From Tumebacillus avium (GTDB lineage Bacteria; Bacillota; Bacilli; Tumebacillales; Tumebacillaceae): 64,000 bases of DNA. Under the pieces are notes generated by a model that did not search any database, had not been told where the DNA came from, and was given only the letters and a program-made list of their open reading frames with translations. Location of the stretch: positions 2,791,001-2,855,000 of the forward strand of contig NZ_CP021434.1 of assembly GCF_002162355.1 (NCBI RefSeq), in the 5' to 3' direction. The position numbers and the translations under genes were made by a program. Below are positions 16,015 to 25,036 of the stretch, piece by piece. Within the stretch, counting starts at the first letter, position 1. Each line of letters opens with the position of its first letter.

Positions 16015-17997
16015 ATGAGACAATCAATCACTGCCAAAATTTTAGTTACAATCTTATCTACGCTAATCGTCCCGCTGTCGATCGCGGGGTTCTGGTTTTA
16101 TTTTGATCTGCAAAACAGCTTGAAAACAATCGAGTCGGAGCGCGGGGTCAGCAACTTGACGGCCGCGCACCAGATGTTCGATTTCATCGGTTCGCAGATG
16201 TCTTCCAATGCGAAGACAAATGCGTACTGGGAAGAGCATCACACCGCGATCGCCGAAGGAGACACCGCCTTCCTGGAAGACAGCGTGCTGTCGGTGATCG
16301 ACGTGGTGGTTTCCTTGTCTTCGGTCTATGTGGCCGATCTGGACGGCGAAGTGCTGGCCAAACAGGAGCATCAGCCGCTCAATCTGGACAGCCAGTTGCC
16401 GAAGATGATCGAACAAATGGGCAAAGAGATGAGCCTGACCGGGCTGGTGCGCTCGGAGCGCGGCCTGCAGATGGTCACCTTGTCGAAAGTCACCAACGAA
16501 GAGGGGACGGCACAGCCCAATGGCGTGCTGATGTTCACCCGCGATGTGAACGAGAAGTTCCTTGAGACGGTGCAGGAGGTCAACAAGACGGACATCACCG
16601 TGTTTGACGGGGAGAAGGTCGTCTCGACCAATTCGGCTTTCGACCAGAGCACAGCAGCCGCCTTGGCGCAGCAGGTCAAGGGATCGGCTGAGCCGCAGGT
16701 GTTGTCGACCGCTTCCAAGCAGGGGCAGCATACGGAGAGCGCGGATCAACTGCTCGACATCTATGGGCAGCCAATCGGATTTTTGGCGACGGAGACGATC
16801 TCGCAGACCGGCGCACAGCTGCGCGAGAAGCTGCTGTTCACCGCTGCGGTGGCCGGCGTGCTGCTCTTGGGGATCGGCGGTCTGCTCGCGGTGCTGTTCT
16901 ATAACTCGCTGTCCCGTCCGCTGCGCCGCATCGGCGGCGAGATGGCGCGGGTGGCATCGGGCGACCTGACGAACAGCAAGGAAGCGGTTCTGCTGACCGG
17001 CAGCAAGCGTCAAGATGAGATCGGCGAGATCACGCAGGCGTTTCTGGCGATGCGTGACGGGCTGCGCACGCTGGTCCAAGGCGTGCATGAAGGCTCGTAC
17101 CATCTGTCGGAGAACTCGCGGGAATTTGCCGCTTCCACCGAAGAGGCGCGGGGTTCGCTGCAGATGATCGCGGCATCGGCGGAAGATATCCGCTCGCTGG
17201 TCGACCGCACGTTTGAGCGGGTCGGCGAGGCGGCCGGACATCTCGACACGCTGTCCGATCAGGCGCAGATGATCTCCGGCCATGCTGAGACGGCTGTAAA
17301 TGCGGCCGGACAGATGAAGGCGGCGGCGGGAGACGGGCAGCAGCTCGTCGACCGTTCGATCGGGACGATGGGGGAGATCTCCCAGTCTTCGCAGGAGAGC
17401 GAACAGAAAGTGCTGGCGCTGCAGTCGGTCGCCGAGGAGATCATCCTGATGGTCGACCGGATCAAAGCGGTCTCCAAGCAGACCGGGATGCTGGCGCTGA
17501 ACGCTTCGATCGAAGCGGCGCGGGCGGGAGAGCACGGGCGAGGATTTGCCATCGTGGCGAGCGAAGTGGGCAAGCTGTCCGACCAGACCCGTGTGACGAC
17601 CGAGGAGATCGAAGTGCTCGTCGAGCGGATCAAGCACAGCGTGCTCGACGTGGGCGAGACGACGGGGCTCTTGCGCCACCGTCTGGCGGACGGAGTGGAC
17701 GCGGTGCAGGCCACCGGTTCGGCGTTTGCGGAGATCTTGCGCCACATCGGCGCGGTCGAGGGCCAGATCGCCCAGATCCGCCGGGAAGCGGGCAAGCAGG
17801 AAACGATCACCGAGACGGGGGCGGAAGCGGTGTTTGGCGTCAAAGAGATGGCGTCCGAAATGGTCGCCAGCGTCGAAGAGACCACCGCCGCCACCGAAGA
17901 GATGGTCGCGATGGTTCACACCATCGCCGAAAACTCGAACAGCCTCGCCGATCTCGCGGAAGAACTCCAAGAGAACGCCGGGAAATTCAAAATGTAG
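16015..17997 (+). CDS. Methyl-accepting chemotaxis protein
   Basis: 660 residues from the ATG at 16015; a GTG at 15991 is in frame but lies before the AAAAGGGG ribosome site. Membrane segment near residues 8-30, an extracellular sensor of about 240 residues, a second membrane segment (LLFTAAVAGVLLLGIGGLLAVLF), a HAMP domain (SRPLRRIGGEMARVASGDL) and a cytoplasmic signalling domain with the conserved hairpin LALNASIEAARAGEHGRGFAIVASEVGKL. It relays ligand binding to CheA/CheW. Ligand unknown; no che or fla genes nearby. Confidence 0.92.
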   Translation: MRQSITAKILVTILSTLIVPLSIAGFWFYFDLQNSLKTIESERGVSNLTAAHQMFDFIGSQMSSNAKTNAYWEEHHTAIAEGDTAFLEDSVLSVIDVVVSLSSVYVADLDGEVLAKQEHQPLNLDSQLPKMIEQMGKEMSLTGLVRSERGLQMVTLSKVTNEEGTAQPNGVLMFTRDVNEKFLETVQEVNKTDITVFDGEKVVSTNSAFDQSTAAALAQQVKGSAEPQVLSTASKQGQHTESADQLLDIYGQPIGFLATETISQTGAQLREKLLFTAAVAGVLLLGIGGLLAVLFYNSLSRPLRRIGGEMARVASGDLTNSKEAVLLTGSKRQDEIGEITQAFLAMRDGLRTLVQGVHEGSYHLSENSREFAASTEEARGSLQMIAASAEDIRSLVDRTFERVGEAAGHLDTLSDQAQMISGHAETAVNAAGQMKAAAGDGQQLVDRSIGTMGEISQSSQESEQKVLALQSVAEEIILMVDRIKAVSKQTGMLALNASIEAARAGEHGRGFAIVASEVGKLSDQTRVTTEEIEVLVERIKHSVLDVGETTGLLRHRLADGVDAVQATGSAFAEILRHIGAVEGQIAQIRREAGKQETITETGAEAVFGVKEMASEMVASVEETTAATEEMVAMVHTIAENSNSLADLAEELQENAGKFKM

Positions 17998-18002
17998 CGC
18001 AC

Positions 18003-18031
18003 AAAAGGCACGGGAGACTCCCGTGCCTTTT
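18003..18031 (+). terminator. Terminator after the chemoreceptor gene
   Basis: AAAAGGCACGGGA and TCCCGTGCCTTTT arms with GAC between them, starting five bases after the stop. Confidence 0.88.
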
Positions 18032-18050
18032 GCTGTGCAGAATTGCCTGC

Positions 18051-18088
18051 GAAAAAGGCACACCGGCAGTTTCGCCTGTGTGCCTTTG
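18051..18088 (-). terminator. Terminator after the HAD hydrolase gene
   Basis: AAAAAGGCACAC and GTGTGCCTTT arms; oriented for the convergent minus-strand gene, whose stop is at 18100. Confidence 0.7.
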
Positions 18089-18099
18089 TGCGTGTGAAC

Positions 18100-18942
18100 T
18101 TACTTGCCTGCGTTGGTGATGAACGGGAGCGCCTGCTCCATCGAGGTGACGCGCTCGTCGCATTCCCAGCCTTTGCCGATGCCGTGCGGGTCGATGTAGA
18201 CGGTCTGGCAGCCGAGCTCAAACGCCGGGAGGATCTCGTTGACCCAGTTGTCGCCAACGGAGAGGAACCCTTCGTACGGCAGGTCAAACTGCTCTTTGAT
18301 CCGCGCAAAAACGCCTTTGGTGCCGGACGGCTTGCGGGCGGTGAACACTTTCAGATCAAACGAATCGAGCAGGCCGAGCTTCTCGAGAATCTTGGTCGAA
18401 TCCACTTCCGGCGAGTTGGTGACCAGCACCTGCTTCACGCCGCCCGCGCGGGACGCCGAGATCGCTTCGATCAGCCCCGGGATGCGGTTCATGTGGAAAT
18501 CCGGCCCCATCATAAACTCGCGGGTCGCGAGGAACGCTTCGCTCGTGCCGGCATCGGTCAGCCCGTAGTGGCGCGCCATGCAGCCCGGCACCCACCACAT
18601 GTCGCCGATCGAAAACATGTCTTCGAGGTTGACGGTGACCTTCTCCGGGTACAGCCGCTCCACTTCCTCCTTGGGAAGCGGCGTGCCGTCCCAGTGGAAC
18701 GCCTCCGATACATCGCCTTTTAACTGCACCAGAATCAAATCGCGGTTGGCATCATATGTACGTCCAATGCGCAGCGGGTGCTTGTCCTCCAGCGCCGCAT
18801 CATATTCGGCCTGGAACTTCGCCTGCACATCTTCCGGCAAACGCTTCTTCAGCTCGTTTGCGTAGTAGTCAAAGTGGTGAGTGTCTTCATAAAGCGTGCC
18901 GTCCAAATCATAGACGATCAGGTTGACGCGTGAAAGATCCAT
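18100..18942 (-). CDS. HAD-family hydrolase
   Basis: 280 residues from the ATG at 18942, placed after AAGGAAGGGAT; an upstream in-frame start at 18984 lacks such a site. HAD motif I is IVYDLDGTLYED; motif II is VLVTNSPEVDS (a Ser/Thr after the strand); the Lys region is KPSGTKGVFARI and motif IV SVGDNWVNEILPA. The long helical cap lies between about residues 20 and 150. A phosphatase of unknown substrate, pyrimidine nucleotidase-like in layout. Confidence 0.85.
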   Translation of the reverse strand: MDLSRVNLIVYDLDGTLYEDTHHFDYYANELKKRLPEDVQAKFQAEYDAALEDKHPLRIGRTYDANRDLILVQLKGDVSEAFHWDGTPLPKEEVERLYPEKVTVNLEDMFSIGDMWWVPGCMARHYGLTDAGTSEAFLATREFMMGPDFHMNRIPGLIEAISASRAGGVKQVLVTNSPEVDSTKILEKLGLLDSFDLKVFTARKPSGTKGVFARIKEQFDLPYEGFLSVGDNWVNEILPAFELGCQTVYIDPHGIGKGWECDERVTSMEQALPFITNAGK

Positions 18943-19047
18943 TTGCACAATCCCTTCCTTTCCTGTTCCCTTATTATAACGCAAATGTCGAATCTGAATC
19001 AGTCAACCGAGAAAAACGTCGAAAAACTACAAAGTTTGTCTTTCTTT

Positions 19048-19061
19048 TGAAAGCGCTTTTA
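19048..19061 (+). promoter_or_regulatory. cre-like (CcpA-type) sequence
   Basis: TGAAAGCGCTTTTA differs at one position from the TGWAANCGNTNWCA cre consensus and contains the palindrome AAAGCGCTTT. It lies 110 bp before phnC, next to TACAAT at 19064. Carbon-catabolite control is possible but unproven. Confidence 0.35.
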
Positions 19062-19170
19062 GATACAATGGTACTTGCCTTTCCATGGATACAATCCCCT
19101 TTTGCAAGCTCATACTACGTGGTATCCATCACTACTGAAACCTTAGACCGAAATGAAAGTTGGGAAGAGA

Positions 19171-19950
19171 ATGATCGAATTTAAGAACGTGAAAAAAGTA
19201 TATCCCAATGGGACTGTCGGCCTGGATAATATCAATCTGACCATTCATCCGGGTGAATTCGTGATCATCGTCGGGCTCTCCGGCGCGGGTAAGTCGACGC
19301 TGCTGCGCTCGATCAACCGTCTGCATGAGATCAGCGAAGGCGAGATCTTGATCGACGGCGAGTCGATCACCAGAGCAAAAGGTGCTGAACTGCGCCGCTT
19401 CCGCCGTGACATCGGCATGATCTTCCAGAGCTTCAACCTCGTCAAGCGCGTGTCAGTGATCCGCAACGTCCTCTCCGGACGCGTCGGCTACCACGGCACC
19501 ATGCGCACCCTGCTCGGTCTCTGGCCGAAGCGCGATGTGGAACTGGCACTCGATGCACTCGATCGCGTCAACATCAAAGAAAAAGCGTATGCGCGCGCCG
19601 ACGAACTGTCCGGCGGCCAGCAGCAGCGCGTCTCCATCGCTCGTGCCTTGGCACAGGAAGCGAAGATCATTCTCGCGGACGAGCCGGTCGCATCCCTTGA
19701 CCCGCTGACCACCCGTCAGGTTATGGACGACCTGAAGCGCATCAACCGCGAGCTCGGCATCACCACCGTCGTCAACTTGCACTTCCTCGACCTGGCACGC
19801 GAATACGGCACCCGTATCATCGGCCTGCGCGCCGGCAAAGTCGTGTTTGACGGCCCGGTGGAACAGGCGACCGACGAGGTGTTCTCCGACATCTACGGTC
19901 GTCAGATCAAGAAAGACGAGCTTCTCGGCGCTGTGGAGGAAGGCGTATGA
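19171..19950 (+). CDS. phnC: Phosphonate-type ABC transporter, ATP-binding protein
   Basis: 259 residues from the ATG at 19171 (GGGAAGAG upstream); the in-frame ATG at 19153 has no ribosome site. Walker [13 protein letters not shown]-loop region [12 protein letters not shown], signature [15 protein letters not shown], Walker [14 protein letters not shown] and the H-loop near VNLHFLDLA. The early [11 protein letters not shown] and the distinctive linker after [10 protein letters not shown] are those of PhnC. It powers import through the two following PhnE-type permeases. Its stop overlaps the next start (ATGA). Confidence 0.9.
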   Translation: MIEFKNVKKVYPNGTVGLDNINLTIHPGEFVIIVGLSGAGKSTLLRSINRLHEISEGEILIDGESITRAKGAELRRFRRDIGMIFQSFNLVKRVSVIRNVLSGRVGYHGTMRTLLGLWPKRDVELALDALDRVNIKEKAYARADELSGGQQQRVSIARALAQEAKIILADEPVASLDPLTTRQVMDDLKRINRELGITTVVNLHFLDLAREYGTRIIGLRAGKVVFDGPVEQATDEVFSDIYGRQIKKDELLGAVEEGV

Positions 19951-20729
19951 GCAAGCAGCAAAAAAACATCAAAGCTCCATCAAAACTGAAATATACGATC
20001 ATCTTTCTGATCCTCGCTGTGCTGTACGTGTTCTCCTGGCGCGGCGTGGATGCAGACATCGGTGAGCTGATCGAAGGCCTGCCGAACATCGGGAACATGA
20101 TGGCGCAGCTGTGGCCGCCCGATTTCGAGTATTTCATACAAATCCTCGATCCGATGCTCGAGACGTTGCAGATGGCGATTCTCGGGACGACGTTTGGCGC
20201 GATCCTGTCGATTCCGATCATCTTGCTCTCCTCGAACAACATCTTTGGCAAACGCGTAACGACGATCACCCGTTCCTTTCTGAACGTAGTTCGTACGATT
20301 CCGGAGCTGTTGTTTGCCGGTATCTTCGTTGCAGTCGTCGGCCTTGGCCCGTTCGCGGGCGTGCTCGCTTTGACCTTGTTCTCCTTCGGTATCATCGCCA
20401 AGCTGTGCTATGAGTCGGTGGAGACGATCGATCCGGGCCCGCTGGAAGCGATGACCGCCGTCGGCGCAAACAAAATGCAATTTATCAGCTTTGCCGTCGT
20501 GCCGCAGGCACTGCCGGCGTTTATGGCCTATCTGTTCTATACGTTCGAAGTCTGTGTGCGCGCATCTGCGATCCTGGGTCTCGTCGGCGCTGGCGGGATC
20601 GGTCACGTGCTGAACACGGCGCTGGCGATGTACCAGTACACACACGTTGCTTCGATCATCTTGTTCACGCTTGTCATCGTTATCGTCATCGATACGGTCA
20701 GTACTAGAATCCGGGAGAAACTGCTATGA
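19947..20729 (+). CDS. phnE: Phosphonate-type ABC transporter permease 1
   Basis: 260 residues, about six membrane segments. The coupling motif (EAA-like loop) is seen in [30 protein letters not shown], followed by [23 protein letters not shown], typical of PhnE. It overlaps phnC by four bases and the second permease by four bases, so the three genes are translationally coupled. Confidence 0.9.
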   Translation: MSKQQKNIKAPSKLKYTIIFLILAVLYVFSWRGVDADIGELIEGLPNIGNMMAQLWPPDFEYFIQILDPMLETLQMAILGTTFGAILSIPIILLSSNNIFGKRVTTITRSFLNVVRTIPELLFAGIFVAVVGLGPFAGVLALTLFSFGIIAKLCYESVETIDPGPLEAMTAVGANKMQFISFAVVPQALPAFMAYLFYTFEVCVRASAILGLVGAGGIGHVLNTALAMYQYTHVASIILFTLVIVIVIDTVSTRIREKLL

Positions 20730-21538
20730 GCCAACAACAAAAAGCATTGGCAGCGCCGCCGAAGACGCTCGGTCAGAAAATCAAACTCGTTTTGTACATC
20801 ATCTTCTTCATCGTCCTCTACACCTGGTGTTTCTCGGGGATGGAAGTCGATGTCACCAAAGTTCGCGAATCCCTGCCGGTAGCAGGCAACATCATCTCCG
20901 GCATCTTCCATGTCGAATGGCCGTTTGTCACTGAAGATGAAGGCGTTATCGACAACATGTTCATGACCTTGGCGATCGCCCTGCTTGGCACGACGATCGC
21001 AGCGACGCTGGCCATTCCGTTTGGCTTCCTCGCCGCCACGAACATGAGCAAGAAAAACCGCTGGGTCTCCTCAGTCGGCAAGCGCATCCTGAACGTCATC
21101 CGCACCTTGCCGGAACTGATCGTCGCGATCATCTTCATCGTTGCGGTCGGCCCGGGCCCGTTTGCCGGGGTCTTGGCGATCGGTTTCCACTCGATCGGGA
21201 TGATCGGGAAGCTGTACTCCGAAGCGATCGAAAACATGGACGAAGGTGCGATCGAAGCGATGACCGCGTCGGGCGCCAACCGCATCCAAATCATGTGGTT
21301 TGCCGTCCTGCCGCAGGTGCTGCCGGAGTTCATGTCCTACGCGCTCTACAAGTTCGAGATCAACGTTCGTGCCGCATCCGTACTTGGTATGGTTGGCGCA
21401 GGCGGTATCGGTACGCCGCTCCTGTTCGCGTTGATCGGCCATGACTGGGACCGCGTCGGTGCGATCCTCGTCGGGATCATCGTCGTCGTTATGCTCATCG
21501 ACTACCTGTCCGGCTCGATCCGCAAACGTCTTGTCTAA
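20726..21538 (+). CDS. phnE: Phosphonate-type ABC transporter permease 2
   Basis: 270 residues, paralogous to permease 1. It has IEAMTASGANRIQIMWFAVLPQVLPEFMSY and FEINVRAASVLGMVGAGGIGTPLL. The two permeases would form the heterodimeric channel. No phnD-type binding-protein gene precedes phnC or follows here, so the solute receptor must be elsewhere. Substrate could be phosphonate, phosphite or phosphate ester. Confidence 0.9.
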   Translation: MSQQQKALAAPPKTLGQKIKLVLYIIFFIVLYTWCFSGMEVDVTKVRESLPVAGNIISGIFHVEWPFVTEDEGVIDNMFMTLAIALLGTTIAATLAIPFGFLAATNMSKKNRWVSSVGKRILNVIRTLPELIVAIIFIVAVGPGPFAGVLAIGFHSIGMIGKLYSEAIENMDEGAIEAMTASGANRIQIMWFAVLPQVLPEFMSYALYKFEINVRAASVLGMVGAGGIGTPLLFALIGHDWDRVGAILVGIIVVVMLIDYLSGSIRKRLV

Positions 21539-21549
21539 ATTGTGAACTG

Positions 21550-21581
21550 AAAAGCCTGGTCCTTAGCGGGCCGGGCTTTTC
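21550..21581 (+). terminator. Terminator after the phn operon
   Basis: AAAAGCC-GG and GG-GGCTTTT imperfect arms around TTAGC, eleven bases after the phnE stop. Confidence 0.65.
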
Positions 21582-21658
21582 TCATCCGGGAAGAGTGGCG
21601 GATGCAGGACAAGTAGTCTACAATAAGATGGTACATATCTAAAAGGGGGCTTTTCGCT

Positions 21659-21937
21659 GTGTCCGGTACGTTTATGCTGTTTACTTGGGGCGTTGCGATC
21701 ATCTCGGCGCTGATTGCCACGTTTTCACTTAAAGCACCGCGTGTGCTTTCGATTATCTTAGGCGTCATCCTGGCGCAAGGTTTGATGTTTGCAGGCGGCC
21801 ATATGCTGCACCTGGACTTTGGGCCGATCATCGACATCGGCGGCACATCGACACCTGTTGTGACCGACATCGTCCTCGCGCTGGTCGGCGCATTCCTGGG
21901 CGCATTTCTCACAAAGGCGTTCCGTCGCGGACGCTAA
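21659..21937 (+). CDS. Small membrane protein of unknown function (92 aa)
   Basis: GTG start at 21659 with AAAAGGGGG about 9 nt upstream and TACAAT at 21619 as a possible -10. Three hydrophobic stretches (about residues 5-22, 28-48 and 66-85) and a basic C-terminus (KAFRRGR). It lies 32 bp before an MFS gene on the same strand, so may be co-transcribed with it. No family recognised. Confidence 0.65.
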   Translation: MSGTFMLFTWGVAIISALIATFSLKAPRVLSIILGVILAQGLMFAGGHMLHLDFGPIIDIGGTSTPVVTDIVLALVGAFLGAFLTKAFRRGR

Positions 21938-21969
21938 CCTGCAAGCAGGCTAGAAAGGGTGTTTAGAGG

Positions 21970-23136
21970 GTGAACAAAAAAGCATTGGGCATTTTGTTTG
22001 CGGTCATGTTCCTGGTCATGCTGGGATTTGGCATCATCATCCCGGTCATGCCGTTCTTCGCGGAAGAACTGGGAGCTTCGCCGTTTGAGATGGGGCTGTT
22101 GATGGCTTCCTACTCGGTGATGCAGTTTCTGTTTGCACCGTTTTGGGGCGGCGTATCCGACCGGATCGGCCGCAAGCCGGTCATCCTGATCGGCATCTCC
22201 GGTCTGTCGTTGTCGTTCTTCCTCTTTGCGATGTCCGACCAGCTCTGGATGCTGTTCGCATCGCGGATTATCGCCGGGTTCCTGTCGTCGGCAAACATGC
22301 CGACCGTCATGGCCTATGTGGCGGACATCACGTCGCCGGAGAATCGGGGCAAAGGCATGGGCATGATCGGCGCATCGGTTGGACTTGGCTTTATCTTTGG
22401 TCCGGCGATCGGCGGGATCTTCTCCGCTGAAAGCTATGCGACGCCATTCTTCATCGCCGGTGTTGTCTCGGCCATCACGTTCCTGTTTGTCCTGTTTGTG
22501 CTCAAAGAGTCGCTGCCGCCTGAAAAGCGCCTGCAAAAAGGGCAAGGCGGATCGCGCTGGGCGGCATTCTCCGGCTCGCTGTCGATGCTCTACGTGCTGA
22601 TGTTCTTCGTCTCCTTCTCGCTGGCGGCGCTCGAAGGCACGTTCGCCTACTTCGCAGCGGAGAAGGCGGGACTGGACACGGTGCATCTCGGCTACATCTT
22701 CATGATCATGGGGCTGGCCGGCGCGTTTGTGCAAGGCGGTCTGGTCGGACGCCTGATCAAGCAGCGCGGCGAGGGCATGGTGATCCAGCTTGGGCTGTTG
22801 ATCTCGGCGATCGGCTTTGGCCTGATCCTGCTCACCAACTCGTTTTGGACGGCCGCATTGTTCCTTTCCATCTTCGGCATCGGCAACGGGCTGATCCGTC
22901 CGGCGGTGTCCGCGCTGATCACCAAGCGCACGACGGTTGGACAAGGGCAGGCAACCGGGCTGCTCTCGTCGTTCGAATCCTTGGGCCGCATCGGCGGACC
23001 GCCGCTGGGCGGCGCGGTGTACGCCTTGTCGATTGGCTATCCGTACATCGCAGGGATCATCTTGTCTGTGCTGGCGTTTGTGATCTATCGCATCTATGTG
23101 GCACGCGCAGGCGAAGCAATACCTGCCAACTCCTAA
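21970..23136 (+). CDS. MFS multidrug-type efflux transporter
   Basis: 388 residues with a GTG start; AAAGGG lies about 10 nt upstream. Twelve hydrophobic segments. Motif A is GGVSDRIGRKPVILIG; motif C of drug:H+ antiporters is seen in GASVGLGFIFGPAIGG, and the N-terminal LGFGIIIPVMPFFAEELGAS is typical of TetA/Bmr-like exporters. Substrate unknown. The preceding small membrane protein may belong to the same unit. Confidence 0.88.
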   Translation: MNKKALGILFAVMFLVMLGFGIIIPVMPFFAEELGASPFEMGLLMASYSVMQFLFAPFWGGVSDRIGRKPVILIGISGLSLSFFLFAMSDQLWMLFASRIIAGFLSSANMPTVMAYVADITSPENRGKGMGMIGASVGLGFIFGPAIGGIFSAESYATPFFIAGVVSAITFLFVLFVLKESLPPEKRLQKGQGGSRWAAFSGSLSMLYVLMFFVSFSLAALEGTFAYFAAEKAGLDTVHLGYIFMIMGLAGAFVQGGLVGRLIKQRGEGMVIQLGLLISAIGFGLILLTNSFWTAALFLSIFGIGNGLIRPAVSALITKRTTVGQGQATGLLSSFESLGRIGGPPLGGAVYALSIGYPYIAGIILSVLAFVIYRIYVARAGEAIPANS

Positions 23137-23137
23137 T

Positions 23138-23175
23138 AAAAACCCGCGCTCTGCAGTTTGCAGGCGCGGGTTTTC
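23138..23175. terminator. Bidirectional terminator between the MFS and DedA genes
   Basis: AAAAACCCGCGC and GCGCGGGTTTT arms with an inner CTGCA/TGCAG extension. Confidence 0.9.
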
Positions 23176-23187
23176 TTATCTTGTCTT

Positions 23188-23808
23188 TTAATGTGCGAAT
23201 CGGGTGCGCAGGTTCTTGAAGATAAACCAGAGCACAGCGAGGATGATCAGTCCCAAAATGCCATAGGAGAACGGCTTGATGTAAGGTTCAACAGCGTGCC
23301 AGTTGGCGCCAAGCTTAAAGCCAGCCCAGGTCAAGGCAACGTTCCACGGAATGCAGCCGATGAACGTAAAGATGGTGAATTTCCAGAAGTTCATTTTCGC
23401 GATGCCGGCCGGCAGCGAGATGAACGTGCGGATCACGGGCAGGTTGCGTCCGAAAAACGCGGCCCAGTCGCCATATTTCGCAAACCAGCGGTCGGCGGTG
23501 TGGATATGCTTTTCGTTGATCAGGATGTATCTCCCGTATTTCATCAGGAAGGCGCGCCCGCCGCTTGCTCCGATCCAGTAGGTGAGCACGGACCCAACCA
23601 AGTTGCCGAAAACACCGGCCCAGACAACCGGCCAGAACGACAGCAGGCCTTTTTCTGCCATAAAGCCGCCGTACAGCATGATGACTTCACTCGGGAGCGG
23701 GATACAAGCGCTTTCAATCAGCATCCCCCAGAAGATCCCCCAGTGTCCGAAGGCTTCAATCAGCCCTGTCGCAATGGCGGCGAGCCATTCGATCAATGCA
23801 TGCAGCAT
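23188..23808 (-). CDS. DedA-family membrane protein
   Basis: 206 residues. The family features are IESACIPLPSEVIMLYGGF near the N-terminus, GNLVGSVLTYWIGASGGR, the conserved FFGRNLPVIRTFISLPAGIAKMN loop and GCIPWNVALTWAGF. DedA/SNARE-associated proteins act in lipid flipping and envelope homeostasis (undecaprenyl phosphate or phospholipid transport in several species). Confidence 0.92.
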   Translation of the reverse strand: MLHALIEWLAAIATGLIEAFGHWGIFWGMLIESACIPLPSEVIMLYGGFMAEKGLLSFWPVVWAGVFGNLVGSVLTYWIGASGGRAFLMKYGRYILINEKHIHTADRWFAKYGDWAAFFGRNLPVIRTFISLPAGIAKMNFWKFTIFTFIGCIPWNVALTWAGFKLGANWHAVEPYIKPFSYGILGLIILAVLWFIFKNLRTRFAH

Positions 23809-23844
23809 GTGTACAATACCTCGCTTGTCTTGTCAGTCTCCTTC

Positions 23845-24843
23845 CTATTGTACACACTTTTTAAGCGGATTTGCCCATTTTTGCAAAAATTCACGAGTCT
23901 GATACATTTCTTGCAAAGCGGGCTGCCACTTGCGCAGACACTTTTGCAGGGGACGGTCCGGCTGGGTGATGTACTTGCGGATTTCTTTGTAGGCACTGTG
24001 CGGGAAAGACAAGAGCGCCAGCAGCACGTCGATCTCTTCCGGATCGACCGGGCGCTGCTCCTGATAGGCACGGAACACCTCGAGCGCGGCGTCCGGCGAC
24101 CAACTGCAGGCGGGCAACACGTCTTGGAACAGGTTGGCGAGATCCTGCACGGGCACATCGAGCCGGAAGCCGTCGAAGTCTATGAGAGCGACGGCGCCGC
24201 TCTGGTCGACCGAGAAGTTTTCCGCTTTGATGTTGCCGTGCACCAGCGTCGGCACCACGTCCACGTCGCGCGCCAGCCGCTCATAGGCGGATGCTTGCAG
24301 CCGTTGCGCAGCTTCTGCTGCCTGGGCGAGAATCTGTGCACTGTCCTTGTTGATCATTTCTTCAAATTCATTCCGGGAGGTTGAGAGCGAAGCAAAGAAC
24401 TCTTGCAGTTCTTCCGTCCGTTCGGCAAAGCGCCGGGCCCACTTGCCGGAGAAGTTCTGGGGCTTGGCGACAGGAGGGAAGGAGAGGCCTTTTGACGCGT
24501 GATGGAACCCGCCGAGCGTGGCGGCTGCGGTCAGCCACTCCGCATGCGATGAAGCATCCAGCGGACGGCCGACCCATGCGGTCAGGAAAAAGTGGCCGTG
24601 TTCGGTCTCGACGACCGGGTTGCCGTATAAGGTGGGGATTAGGCGCGGCGTGCCGGTGAAACCTTGCTTCCAGAGATATTCGATCGCGTAGTAGTCGAAG
24701 AACAGCCGGCCCAGCCCATGTTTGCCGCGCTTCAGGCAAAAATCGCCTTGCACCGTCTCGGCGCGCCAGACGGGACCTACCGCTGTCACCTTTTCCACGG
24801 CGAGCTGCCAATGCGTTTCGAGCAACCGTTTGACAGGAACCAA
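23845..24843 (-). CDS. CotS-like spore coat/kinase-fold protein
   Basis: 332 residues using TTG 24843, preceded by GGAGGTGA at 7 nt; an ATG at 24969 has no ribosome site and lies in AT-rich leader. The fold is aminoglycoside-phosphotransferase-like: glycine-poor lobe with FCLKRG Lys, GFHHASKG, then VPTLVHGNIKAENFSVD and ALIDFDGFRLDVPVQDLA. Length and pattern match the CotS/YutH spore-coat group. The usual catalytic Asp of the HGD motif is Asn here (HGN), so it may be a pseudokinase. Coat role is inferred. Confidence 0.72.
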   Translation of the reverse strand: MVPVKRLLETHWQLAVEKVTAVGPVWRAETVQGDFCLKRGKHGLGRLFFDYYAIEYLWKQGFTGTPRLIPTLYGNPVVETEHGHFFLTAWVGRPLDASSHAEWLTAAATLGGFHHASKGLSFPPVAKPQNFSGKWARRFAERTEELQEFFASLSTSRNEFEEMINKDSAQILAQAAEAAQRLQASAYERLARDVDVVPTLVHGNIKAENFSVDQSGAVALIDFDGFRLDVPVQDLANLFQDVLPACSWSPDAALEVFRAYQEQRPVDPEEIDVLLALLSFPHSAYKEIRKYITQPDRPLQKCLRKWQPALQEMYQTREFLQKWANPLKKCVQ

Positions 24844-25036
24844 GTGACGCTCACCTCCGAATTCTATTTTGCAGGAATTTTTACATTTTATTGCGAACTC
24901 AACAGGAAAATTATTATGATCTGCGTATACTTGTCCTGCTCTGGCATATCTGTTATAGTAGGTTAGCATGTGTATTCAGGATGTATCTGGTACTCAATCT
25001 GTTTACAAGAGCTAGAAAAAGTGAGGGAAGACTTAC

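Noticed and set aside
18985..19170. Missing phnD gene in the gap before phnC
   Set aside because: The gap is too short and contains stop codons in all frames; no binding-protein signature.
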